A DNA stretch of 48,677 bases from an uncultured Bacteroidota bacterium (GTDB taxonomy: Bacteria; Bacteroidota; Bacteroidia; Chitinophagales; Chitinophagaceae): assembly GCA_902826165.1 (NCBI GenBank), contig CADEDV010000022.1, positions 1 to 48,677 of the forward strand, read 5' to 3'. Numbering within the stretch: position 1 is the stretch's first letter; the number at the start of each line of letters is the position of its first letter. The notes below the pieces were generated by a model that saw only the letters and a list, made by a program, of their open reading frames with translations, had not been told where the DNA came from and made no database searches. The position numbers and the translations under genes are program-made. Positions 1 to 7,807 of the stretch are shown in pieces.

Positions 1-3000
1 TGTAGCCAAATGCTGCCTCCTTTGTATGTGCCAATGCCTGGAATTTCCATTTGGTCAGTGCTTCGGGCAGGGTAAAAGAAAACTCAATAGTACCAATGCT
101 GTCAGTCCTTAATTCAGGAAAGAAGAAAGCCGTTTCGTTAAAGTTTTTGCGGATTTTGACTTCGGAAAATTGTTCATTATTCTTTTTATCGCCTTGGGTA
201 TGATTTATCCCATGAACTACACTTATGTCACCGGTTTCCGAGAGGGATATTCCGGAAAGTTTATTTCCTCTAAACGTAGACACATTATTCCAATCGGCCA
301 TTACATCTTCATTGGATACCTGGTAAGCCATAACTGGAGCCGATCCTCTGATACCTAACTCTCGTGCAATAGTAAATTTTTTATTTGATATGAATTTAAA
401 TCGAGGATTATCTTCAACACTAAAGAGCAGGTGATCATACTCCTTTTCAAAACTTTTATACTCTAGGCCCACCGCATATTTCCGTATTGCCTCTATTTTC
501 AAAAAATTCTGGCTGGCATTCCACCTGCTATCGTTATAATAAACAGGCCATACAGCAGGTTCATTCCAGCGATGCGGGTAAAACTGGTCTAAAGAAGCAT
601 CATACATACCGGCCAGCATCTCAGCCGCCACCTGTTCTTTTTTATAACCGCTTATTTTTACTTTCCATTTTTCTTCACTGCCGGGCAAGGTCTTATCCCG
701 GAAACTGGCATATTCAATGGACAGGTCTTTATTCGTCCAGGGCACATTGATCGTTTGATTATACTGGTAAAAACGGTTATGCTTTACGAATAGCCAAGCC
801 AAACCATAGCCACCCCGGTCAGCTTCGGTTGCAGAGAAAGGGAAGGATTTCTTCTCATTATTCAATGTAACATAACTGTATGCTCCCGGCTCGGGACTCC
901 CGGCTCCTGGCTTTTTATCCAGCTGATGTACGACAAAGAGGTTATCGGCTGAAGTTCCCAACAGAACTACCGTTGTTTCTCCCGGTTCAATAGCTTTGGC
1001 GGCCTGGCTCCAGAGATATTGCGGCTGGTTGAGCTGGTTCGATCTTTCATCAAACAGTTCCATGTATTGAATGTCTTTTACTGCTTCCCCGTTTTTATCT
1101 GTTGTTGAAATTTCTAGCATGTAAAAGCCAGCAGCCCATTGCCCATTTTCTATTTTCCATTTTCCATTTTCTTTCACCGAATCAGTCTTAGTAAAAACCT
1201 CCGCTCCTTTCTCCCAGCTTTTAAAATCGCTTTCATTGTCATATTCATCATAAGGGAAAGCCTTTATATATTCTTCTTTGCTCATTACGAACTGGTCGGG
1301 TCGTTCCCAGAAACGGTCACGGATCAGCCTTTTTTCTTCTTTCAGCTTTGTGATGGTTACAGTGATCTTTGCCGGTTCAAATTCTCCGTTCATATTTTCA
1401 GTACGGATATTCAGTGATTTCAAACTGTCAGCCGGCAGGGAAGAAGGTATATTGCTGACCAGCATCAGTGCTTTATAGCTTACTGATACTGATTTTTCCC
1501 CGCTTCTTGTTTCTCCGTTGATATCCGTTACATCGGCATAGACTGTATAATCGAATACCGGTTCAAATTTTTTATCGAGTGTCAGATCAGGTATGGCCGT
1601 AAAAGCAACAACAAATTTTCCGTCTTTACCTGTTTTCACCTCTCCATGTGCAATTTCCATTTGCTGCACCGGTGGCTGCCACCAGCGACGAAACAGCCAG
1701 GGGTATAAGAAACGGGGTTCTCTTACCACCCTGTATTTTACGATAGCGCCATCAATATTATTACCGGCATAGGCTTTTGCAACACCGGTCGCTTTGATCG
1801 TATCATTGACCTTATATGTTCCTTTGATGGGTTCGTATTCTACGAAGAATTTGGGACGTTTGTATTCTTCCACTTTAAAGCCAACGGTACCGCCATCTTT
1901 TTTGGTATAAATGCTGAACTGGCCGTTGAGTCCGCTGACTGGTAACCGGAACTTGCCATTGAAGGAACCAAATTCATTGGTCTTTACTTTAATAGTATCA
2001 ATGTCTTTGTAATTGGCATCCCGAAGTATCACGGTTGTTTCATAATCCTGCTTCACGGCATTCTTCTTCTCTGCTGTATTTCTTTCCAATATAATTCCTT
2101 TGAAATAGACCGTTTGCCCGGGACGATAAATACTCCGGTCTGCAAAGAGAAAAACAGAAGTGATTGTTTTGTATTCTCCCCGGCTGTAATAGCGGTCATA
2201 CTGGGCATCATCCATGAATAGCCGGTCCCCGTTATGGGTAATATCAAAATAGTAAGAAACATTCGTGTAGCGTTTACTGTCGGTTTCTGACCGTTTATCT
2301 AACCGGAAAAAACCATTGGTATCTGCCTGGTACAGTTTCCCTTTTACTTTCACATTCTTTGATTGCTGGTAATCATATTTCTGCTCCCACACCTGTATAG
2401 CTGCTTTGGCCAGCGGCTGACCATTGTCACGGTTCAGTGCAAAGTAATCGTTGCTGTTATTGACATAGCTGATCGTGGAGACATAGAAGAGCCGGGCTCC
2501 CAGAACAGTCTTTTCATTTTTGAAATCTTTATCTGAACCGGCGACCAATACATATTCGCCGGCAGGCAATGCATCCACTTTTATTTCCACACTATGATCC
2601 TGCAGGTCGTTGGTAACGGGTAATGCCTGCTGCCAGTTTCTTTCTGCTTTGGCTGCAAGGATGGACGACCAGTATTTATCGCCATACTGATCTGCCAGTT
2701 CTTTCTTCAGGTTTTCATCCGTTTTGATCAGCCGCAGGTAAACTGTATTCAGGTTCCTGTAATTGACCAATGCCCTGAACGGCAAGTTGGGCACATTTAC
2801 TTTTTCAATACTGAACTGTAGTGATTTACTATTGAGTGTATTCAGCAGGTTATAACAGTTGATCTTTCCTTCGGAAGAGTCTTTTTGTTGCAAGACTTCT
2901 TCACAGATCTCTTTGGCTTTTACCCGGGCAAAACGATGCGTGGTATCCCCGAACGGTTTATAGCTTTCTGCTTTTTCATTATAGTATTGTGCCAGCAGGT

Positions 3001-3952
3001 ACCAGGCCTGTGTTGCAGCCGGGCTCTTGCCATATTGGCTGGCAATATGATTAACGGCCCTGAAATACAAATTGTCTTTATCGGGATGCGTGGATTTTTC
3101 TTTCACAAAACTGATCCGCTGAATATCTGCATCCAGTAAAGCATCGTGTTTGGCATCATTCAAATGAAAAGCGATCAGTTGCTGGTAAATGAGTAAGGCT
3201 TTATGCTGGAGTGACAGCGAATCTTTGGTTGGAAATTTCCGGTGAATGAAATCAGCAGCCGGATCAAAGGCCGAAGCCTGGTCAATTTCAAAAGCATAAG
3301 CTGGTTTTTGAATATCCCGTTCATCGTTCTCAAAGTAATCAATAGCACGATGTGCCAGCAGGTCATACAAAGTTGGACGCAGGTGGCGGACATTACCTTT
3401 AATAATGATCGCAGCAAAAGGTTCCAGTTTGGTTTGCTGCAATAGTTTTTCATTACTGATAGATTGCAAATAGAGCTCACTTGTTTTTTTATGAAAATCT
3501 TCAGCATCCCAGGTGGCGATATCTTCCTTTTTGAAGTTGCTGGTTTTGGTACGGTCGTATAATTGCCAGCGATGGTTTTCAAAATAACTTTGATACAGTT
3601 CTGCCAGCAGGCTTTTTAATAGGGAAGAAGCAGGTTCTTTTGCAGCAGGTATTTCTTTCTCTATTTCTTTTATGGAAAGTATCTCGTTGTTTTCCCGGGT
3701 TTCTGATTGCAGACCGGTCATATATACTAATGACTTGATGACCTGGGCATCCTGCTGGTCTTTTTTAGCCAGGGCATATATTTTCTTTACTTCCGCCAGG
3801 GCAGATTTAGGAAGATTCTTTTTATTGAACTCTTCTACTTTCTTCCATTCTTTTTCGTAATTCTTGACGGGGGGCTGACTGTTTGAAGGCATGGCAAATA
3901 AACCGGATAAGGTGATGGTCAGGAAAAGGTTTTTAACAAGCTGAAAATTCAT
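1..3952 (-). CDS. Alpha-2-macroglobulin family protein (N-terminal 1317 residues; runs off the left edge)
   Basis: One open frame runs from the ATG at 3952 to the window edge without a stop, so the C-terminus is missing. The product begins with a signal peptide (MNFQLVKNLFLTITLSGLFA, then a polar stretch), so it is exported. The first ~590 residues are helical and carry no motif I recognise. An MG2-type segment follows near residues 595-620 (DRSIYRPGQTVYFKG), then an MG3-like segment near 690 (VEEYKRPKFFVEYEP). The last residues before the edge (NETAFFFPELRTD, then LPEALTKWKFQALAHT, about 1262-1305) match the conserved A2M core. Bacterial A2Ms are periplasmic protease traps. The thioester region would lie beyond the edge, so whether it has CxEQ cannot be judged. 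The gene is divergent from the small ORF/DUF4476 pair. Confidence 0.9.
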   Translation of the reverse strand, partial: MNFQLVKNLFLTITLSGLFAMPSNSQPPVKNYEKEWKKVEEFNKKNLPKSALAEVKKIYALAKKDQQDAQVIKSLVYMTGLQSETRENNEILSIKEIEKEIPAAKEPASSLLKSLLAELYQSYFENHRWQLYDRTKTSNFKKEDIATWDAEDFHKKTSELYLQSISNEKLLQQTKLEPFAAIIIKGNVRHLRPTLYDLLAHRAIDYFENDERDIQKPAYAFEIDQASAFDPAADFIHRKFPTKDSLSLQHKALLIYQQLIAFHLNDAKHDALLDADIQRISFVKEKSTHPDKDNLYFRAVNHIASQYGKSPAATQAWYLLAQYYNEKAESYKPFGDTTHRFARVKAKEICEEVLQQKDSSEGKINCYNLLNTLNSKSLQFSIEKVNVPNLPFRALVNYRNLNTVYLRLIKTDENLKKELADQYGDKYWSSILAAKAERNWQQALPVTNDLQDHSVEIKVDALPAGEYVLVAGSDKDFKNEKTVLGARLFYVSTISYVNNSNDYFALNRDNGQPLAKAAIQVWEQKYDYQQSKNVKVKGKLYQADTNGFFRLDKRSETDSKRYTNVSYYFDITHNGDRLFMDDAQYDRYYSRGEYKTITSVFLFADRSIYRPGQTVYFKGIILERNTAEKKNAVKQDYETTVILRDANYKDIDTIKVKTNEFGSFNGKFRLPVSGLNGQFSIYTKKDGGTVGFKVEEYKRPKFFVEYEPIKGTYKVNDTIKATGVAKAYAGNNIDGAIVKYRVVREPRFLYPWLFRRWWQPPVQQMEIAHGEVKTGKDGKFVVAFTAIPDLTLDKKFEPVFDYTVYADVTDINGETRSGEKSVSVSYKALMLVSNIPSSLPADSLKSLNIRTENMNGEFEPAKITVTITKLKEEKRLIRDRFWERPDQFVMSKEEYIKAFPYDEYDNESDFKSWEKGAEVFTKTDSVKENGKWKIENGQWAAGFYMLEISTTDKNGEAVKDIQYMELFDERSNQLNQPQYLWSQAAKAIEPGETTVVLLGTSADNLFVVHQLDKKPGAGSPEPGAYSYVTLNNEKKSFPFSATEADRGGYGLAWLFVKHNRFYQYNQTINVPWTNKDLSIEYASFRDKTLPGSEEKWKVKISGYKKEQVAAEMLAGMYDASLDQFYPHRWNEPAVWPVYYNDSRWNASQNFLKIEAIRKYAVGLEYKSFEKEYDHLLFSVEDNPRFKFISNKKFTIARELGIRGSAPVMAYQVSNEDVMADWNNVSTFRGNKLSGISLSETGDISVVHGINHTQGDKKNNEQFSEVKIRKNFNETAFFFPELRTDSIGTIEFSFTLPEALTKWKFQALAHTKEAAFGY
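883..906. repeat. GC-rich 10-bp direct repeat inside the alpha-2-macroglobulin gene
   Basis: CTCCCGGCTC occurs at 883-892 and again at 897-906, separated by GGGA. The tract is much richer in G and C than the gene around it. On the coding strand it reads in frame as a Gly/Pro/Ser/Glu run (PGAGSPEPGA), so it keeps the reading frame but looks foreign to the fold. Confidence 0.6.
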
Positions 3953-4251
3953 ACAACCAAATTTTATACAAGGTAATTAATCTTATGCGACGGTAAGATG
4001 CTCTTCGGAAGTGAATTTCATAAATCTGGCATCAACCTTTTGTTACCAGGACAAAACCGCTTCTTTAAAAAGATATATTTTTTCCCATTAAACCTGGTTT
4101 TGCCTTCTCCTGCAACCCTTTACTGGCAATCACTCCCGCATATTGCTGCATGTTCATTGTGAAACCTGCAAGGGCCTTTAACGTTTTGTTGCAGCCATTT
4201 CTGGCATGATGGCATGTGCTTTGAAATTATGGTTATCAAAAAGGAGGAATA
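3953..4251. other. Divergent intergenic region
   Basis: About 300 bases separate the alpha-2-macroglobulin start from the small ORF. It should hold the promoters of both directions, but I find no good TAnnTTTG box. I see no RNA gene, no repeat and no convincing ORF other than the small one that begins at 4252. Confidence 0.5.
4241..4247 (+). promoter_or_regulatory. Strong Shine-Dalgarno sequence before a small ORF
   Basis: AAGGAGG lies four bases before the ATG at 4252. Full anti-SD complementarity is rare in Bacteroidota, and most genes in this window have nothing similar, so this site argues that the small ORF is translated. Confidence 0.65.
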
Positions 4252-4365
4252 ATGAAAATGATGAAAGAAATAATGAAACAGTTACTCACCGGGCTTAACA
4301 ACAAGCATGGCCTTTATGGTTTTTTTCCCGGTAATTACCAGATGGCCGTTTTACGTTTAAAATAA
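4252..4365 (+). CDS. Small ORF (37 aa), possible leader peptide upstream of the DUF4476 gene
   Basis: The frame starts with MKMMKEIMKQ and ends with VLRLK before TAA at 4363-4365. A complete AAGGAGG lies just upstream. Its stop is only five bases before the ATG of the DUF4476 gene, which itself lacks an SD, so the arrangement suits translational coupling. The peptide has no signal sequence or known motif. It could be a leader that loads ribosomes for the downstream gene, a real small protein, or chance. The SD and the spacing are what favour translation. Confidence 0.45.
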   Translation: MKMMKEIMKQLLTGLNNKHGLYGFFPGNYQMAVLRLK

Positions 4366-4370
4366 ATTAT

Positions 4371-5048
4371 ATGAAAAAGATTTTTACCCTTTTACTAAGC
4401 TCCCTTTTCTCCCTTTCCTTACTCGCTTTTGACGGAACAAAGCTGAGTATTACCGCCAATAACAAAAACAATATGGACCTGAAAGTGGAGGTGGATGGCC
4501 GCAGGTTTATGATGAATGATAATACAGTTGTATTGAGCAACCTGGCCGAAGGATACCATTCCGTAAAAATTTTCCGTGAAAAAAGAAGTAATGGCTGGTT
4601 TAATATCCAGAGGCAGGAAGTTATTTACAGTAGTTCTATGTATATGAAACGGGGGTTTCATACAGAGATCAAAGTAAATAAAAATGGCAAGGTCAGCATT
4701 GAAGAAACCAGGATGCGTGGCCGGGATGATGACTACTGGTATGATGATTACAGCTTTGATGTAATGAACAACCGGGAATTCAGCCAGCTCAAAGAGTCAT
4801 TAAGCCGTGAATGGTTCGAAAAGAACAGGGTGATCTCTGCTAAAGTGGTAATGGATAAGAACCGCTTTACCAGCCAGCAGGTTAAAGAGCTGCTGCAACT
4901 GTTCAGCTTTGAAAATTATAAACTGGAACTGGCAAAACACGCCTACCGGAATACAGTAGATAAGCGAAACTATTTTATCGTAAACGATGTGTTCAATTTC
5001 AGCAACAGCCGTACAGAGCTGGCCCGTTTTATCCGTGATTTTCGTTAA
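4371..5048 (+). CDS. DUF4476 domain-containing exported protein
   Basis: This 225-residue protein starts with a signal peptide (MKKIFTLLLSSLFSLSLLAF). The first half (about 25-110) is beta-rich and resembles a PEGA-like or immunoglobulin-like segment (LSNLAEGYHSVKIFRE). A charged, tyrosine-rich linker follows near residues 117-128. The C-terminal ~95 residues (NREFSQLKESL, then FTSQQVKELLQLFSFENYKL, then VFNFSNSRTELARFI) match DUF4476, a helical domain of Bacteroidota envelope proteins with no known function. It is preceded by the small ORF and ends at a strong hairpin. No catalytic motif is visible. Confidence 0.85.
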   Translation: MKKIFTLLLSSLFSLSLLAFDGTKLSITANNKNNMDLKVEVDGRRFMMNDNTVVLSNLAEGYHSVKIFREKRSNGWFNIQRQEVIYSSSMYMKRGFHTEIKVNKNGKVSIEETRMRGRDDDYWYDDYSFDVMNNREFSQLKESLSREWFEKNRVISAKVVMDKNRFTSQQVKELLQLFSFENYKLELAKHAYRNTVDKRNYFIVNDVFNFSNSRTELARFIRDFR

Positions 5049-5090
5049 CCCTCTGTCCCTATGGAGGAGTTAATAAAGTATGATAACTGC

Positions 5091-5116
5091 AATGCCTCTT
5101 CAGATGAAGAGGCATT
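5091..5116. terminator. Bidirectional hairpin between convergent genes
   Basis: A perfect 10-bp stem (AATGCCTCTT / AAGAGGCATT) encloses the six-base loop CAGATG. It lies between the stops of the DUF4476 gene (plus strand) and sucD (minus strand). The T-tracts are modest on both sides. Confidence 0.75.
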
Positions 5117-5149
5117 GCTTATTTAGAAATTTGTAGGAATCTTAATTGA

Positions 5150-6025
5150 TTACTTTTTGATCACTTCCGCCATTTTCTTACCGATATCAGCCGGGCTGCT
5201 CACCACATGGATACCACATTCGGTCATGATCTTCATTTTGGCTGCAGCTGTATCATCAGCACCACCAACAATGGCACCGGCATGACCCATACGACGGCCA
5301 GGAGGCGCAGTTTGACCGGCTATAAAACCCACCACTGGTTTTTTATTACCGGTTTCTTTGATCCAGCGGGCAGCTTCAGCTTCCATGCCACCACCGATCT
5401 CGCCGATCATAACGATCGCATCTGTTTCAGGATCATTCATGAATAATTCAACAGCTTCTTTGGTTGTGGTTCCGATGATCGGGTCGCCACCGATACCAAC
5501 GGCTGTAGAAATACCCAAACCGGCTTTTGCCACCTGGTCGGCTGCTTCGTAGGTTAATGTACCGGATTTGGAAACGATACCGATACGGCCGGGGATGAAT
5601 ACAAACCCGGGCATGATGCCTACTTTACATTCACCGGCCGTGATCACACCAGGACAGTTAGGACCTACTAGCCTGGTGGATTTTCCCTGTAAATAATTCT
5701 TCACTTTCACCATATCCTGTACCGGGATGCCTTCTGTGATACACACCACCAGTTTGATACCGGCATCGGCTGCCTCCATAATGGCATCGGCTGCAAAAGC
5801 AGGCGGAACAAAAATGATACTTGTGTCAGCACCGGTTGTTTTCACGCAATCAGCCACTGTATTGAAAACGGGTTTATCCAGGTGAGAAGTACCACCTTTA
5901 CCCGGCGTAACACCGCCGACAACGTTGGTGCCGTATTCGATCATTTGGGTGGCGTGAAAAGTACCTTCTGTACCCGTGAAGCCCTGCACTAAGATTTTGG
6001 AGTTTTTATTAACAAGAATACTCAT
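5150..6025 (-). CDS. sucD: Succinyl-CoA synthetase (ADP-forming) subunit alpha
   Basis: The alpha subunit of the TCA-cycle enzyme that converts succinyl-CoA to succinate with ATP or GTP formation. Its 291 residues match the family length. The N-terminal CoA-binding Rossmann domain shows [14 protein letters not shown] (11-24), then GGVTPGKGG and VGPNCPGVI. The ligase domain carries the active-site loop [13 protein letters not shown] with the phosphorylated histidine at His248. The beta subunit gene sucC is not in the window, so the two subunits are encoded apart. A TACTTTTG box 24 bases before the ATG suggests its own promoter, although it follows the transporter genes on the same strand. Confidence 0.97.
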   Translation of the reverse strand: MSILVNKNSKILVQGFTGTEGTFHATQMIEYGTNVVGGVTPGKGGTSHLDKPVFNTVADCVKTTGADTSIIFVPPAFAADAIMEAADAGIKLVVCITEGIPVQDMVKVKNYLQGKSTRLVGPNCPGVITAGECKVGIMPGFVFIPGRIGIVSKSGTLTYEAADQVAKAGLGISTAVGIGGDPIIGTTTKEAVELFMNDPETDAIVMIGEIGGGMEAEAARWIKETGNKKPVVGFIAGQTAPPGRRMGHAGAIVGGADDTAAAKMKIMTECGIHVVSSPADIGKKMAEVIKK

Positions 6026-6049
6026 AACCGGTCTGAATTTTTAGTCCGG

Positions 6050-6057
6050 CAAAAGTA
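6050..6057 (-). promoter_or_regulatory. Candidate -7 box for sucD
   Basis: On the minus strand the sequence reads TACTTTTG, an exact match to the Bacteroidota -7 consensus TAnnTTTG, 24 bases before the start codon. I see no clear TTG at the -33 position. Confidence 0.45.
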
Positions 6058-6086
6058 AGGTATTTGGGGTTTACGGAAACTGTACT

Positions 6087-6935
6087 TTATCCTTCTTTGG
6101 AAGGAGGGATAATAGGAGGGATGTCTTTTTCTATCAGCAGGTCCATATTCCGGTGGTTGGGTATCTGGCCGGTTTCTTCCAGCATCCGCATATCCTTGGC
6201 ATCCTTTAAGAATTCGGAAGCGAAGATGAAATCATTCAGCCGCTGGTTCTTGCTGAAAATGATCTCCCGGTTAGTGCCTTCCCATTCTTTATTGCCCTGG
6301 TACATATATAAAATATAATCACCGATCTCCATCACACTGTTCATGTCATGGGTGTTGACGACGGTTGTGATATTATATTCAATCGTAATCTCTTTGATCA
6401 GCTTATCAATGACCAATGAAGTCTGCGGATCAAGACCAGAGTTGGGTTCATCGCAAAACAGGTATTTGGGATTTAGTACAATTGCCCTTGCAAGTGCGAC
6501 TCTTTTTTTCATTCCTCCGCTGAGTTCTGCCGGGTATTTTCGGTTGGCTTCCACCAGGTTCACCCTGTTCAATACCTCGTTGACCCTTTCCAGCTTTTTT
6601 TTAACCGGCCAGTTAGTAAACATGTCCAGCGGGAACATGACGTTTTGTTCGACGGTTAAACTATCGAATAACGCAGAACCCTGGAACAACATACCGATCT
6701 CTTTGCGTACTTCCGTTTTTGCCTTCGTATCCATGGAAGTAAAATTTTGGCCATGGTATAATATCTCTCCTTCATCGGGTACAAATAAGCCCACCATACA
6801 TTTCATCAATACCGTTTTGCCACTACCGCTGGCCCCGATAATGAGATTGCACTGGCCTGCCTTCATCACAGCACTAACGTCCTGGATAACGGTTTTGTCG
6901 CCAAATTTCTTTTGTATGTTTTTTACTTCAATCAT
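6087..6935 (-). CDS. mlaF: MlaF-type ABC transporter ATP-binding protein
   Basis: This is the cytoplasmic ATPase of an Mla-type phospholipid transporter. It has Walker A GASGSGKT (34-41), the Q-loop in MLFQGSALFDSLTV (near 82-94), the ABC signature LSGGMKKR (138-145), Walker B YLFCDEP (158-164) and a switch histidine in VNTHDM. The Q-loop sequence is typical of MlaF and related lipid transporters. At 282 residues it is slightly longer than usual, with a C-terminal extension that ends in a Pro-rich PPIIPPSKEG. It follows the permease gene by 36 bases and is surely cotranscribed with it. No MCE-domain (MlaD) gene follows; sucD does. Confidence 0.92.
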   Translation of the reverse strand: MIEVKNIQKKFGDKTVIQDVSAVMKAGQCNLIIGASGSGKTVLMKCMVGLFVPDEGEILYHGQNFTSMDTKAKTEVRKEIGMLFQGSALFDSLTVEQNVMFPLDMFTNWPVKKKLERVNEVLNRVNLVEANRKYPAELSGGMKKRVALARAIVLNPKYLFCDEPNSGLDPQTSLVIDKLIKEITIEYNITTVVNTHDMNSVMEIGDYILYMYQGNKEWEGTNREIIFSKNQRLNDFIFASEFLKDAKDMRMLEETGQIPNHRNMDLLIEKDIPPIIPPSKEG

Positions 6936-6971
6936 GAAAAGCTATTAGCTTTCAACTTTGAGCCGGTTCTT

Positions 6972-7709
6972 TTATAATAGGAGTGCTGATAAGACATAAT
7001 CTGAAAACAATATAGCAATACAACTTACCACCACTGCCTTGGTACTGGCTCTTCCGATTTCCAGTGCACCACCCTGGACAAAATAACCAAAGAAAGCAGG
7101 CACACTTGAGATAATAAAGGCGAACACATACGATTTGATCAAAGCAAAAATTACATTATACGGAACAAAGCTTTCCAATAAGCCCCTGTCATATACACTG
7201 CCGGAAAGTATATTCGCCATGGAGCCGGCCAAACGACCTCCCCAGATACCTAATGCCATGGCAATGATGACCAGCAGGGGTATCATCAGTAAAGCAGCAG
7301 CGATCTTTGGCATGATCAGGTATCCTTTGGTATTAATACCCATGATCTCTAATGCATCAATCTGTTCACTCACCCGCATATTACCCAGTTCACTGGCAAT
7401 ACGGCTGCCGGCCACACCGGCTAACACAATACAAACAAGTGTGGGGGCAAACTCAAGAATAACCGTATCTCTTACAATTTGCGCAATGGTAGAAGGAGGA
7501 ATCAGCGGACTCACCAGCTGGTAAGCAGTTTGAATGGTGGAAACCGCACCAATGAAAACTGAAATGATAGCTACGATACCCAGTGAGCCCACACCGATCT
7601 CCGCACACTGGTGCATGAATTCTTTCCAGTACATCTTGCCGTTTTCCGGTTTGGAAAACATGCCTTTGATCATCAGAAGGTAACGGCCTATATCGCTGAA
7701 AATGGTCAT
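6972..7709 (-). CDS. mlaE: MlaE-type ABC transporter permease
   Basis: An integral inner-membrane permease of 245 residues in the MlaE family, which moves phospholipids between the membranes with an MlaF ATPase and an MCE protein. Hydrophobic segments lie near residues 40-60, 85-105, 135-160, 185-210 and 222-245. The conserved core includes GSLGIVAIISVFIGAV, the glycine-rich AGVAGSRIASELGNM and EQIDALEIMGI. The last motif is the MlaE cytoplasmic helix that contacts the ATPase. It is the first gene of a two-gene unit with mlaF. A TATTTTTC sequence upstream is a near match to a -7 box. Confidence 0.93.
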   Translation of the reverse strand: MTIFSDIGRYLLMIKGMFSKPENGKMYWKEFMHQCAEIGVGSLGIVAIISVFIGAVSTIQTAYQLVSPLIPPSTIAQIVRDTVILEFAPTLVCIVLAGVAGSRIASELGNMRVSEQIDALEIMGINTKGYLIMPKIAAALLMIPLLVIIAMALGIWGGRLAGSMANILSGSVYDRGLLESFVPYNVIFALIKSYVFAFIISSVPAFFGYFVQGGALEIGRASTKAVVVSCIAILFSDYVLSALLL

Positions 7710-7747
7710 CGGTTGGTTTAAGCTGTAAAATACGACGAAAAATATTG

Positions 7748-7790
7748 CCCCAACATCCCGGCCGTTTTATACATAGCCTGGATGTTGGGG
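7748..7790 (-). terminator. Inverted repeat after maeB, likely terminator
   Basis: CCCCAACATCC (7748-7758) pairs perfectly with GGATGTTGGGG (7780-7790). The pairing continues inward as GGC/GCC after one mismatch. Read on the minus strand, it follows the maeB stop and is followed by an A/T-rich tract (AATATTTTT), as expected for a terminator between maeB and mlaE. Confidence 0.65.
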
Positions 7791-7807
7791 AACTTATAAC
7801 TCTTTAC

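Noticed and set aside
4141-4225. Promoter before the small ORF and the DUF4476 gene
   Set aside because: Several TTG and TTTG pieces are present, but none forms a TAnnTTTG box with acceptable spacing.
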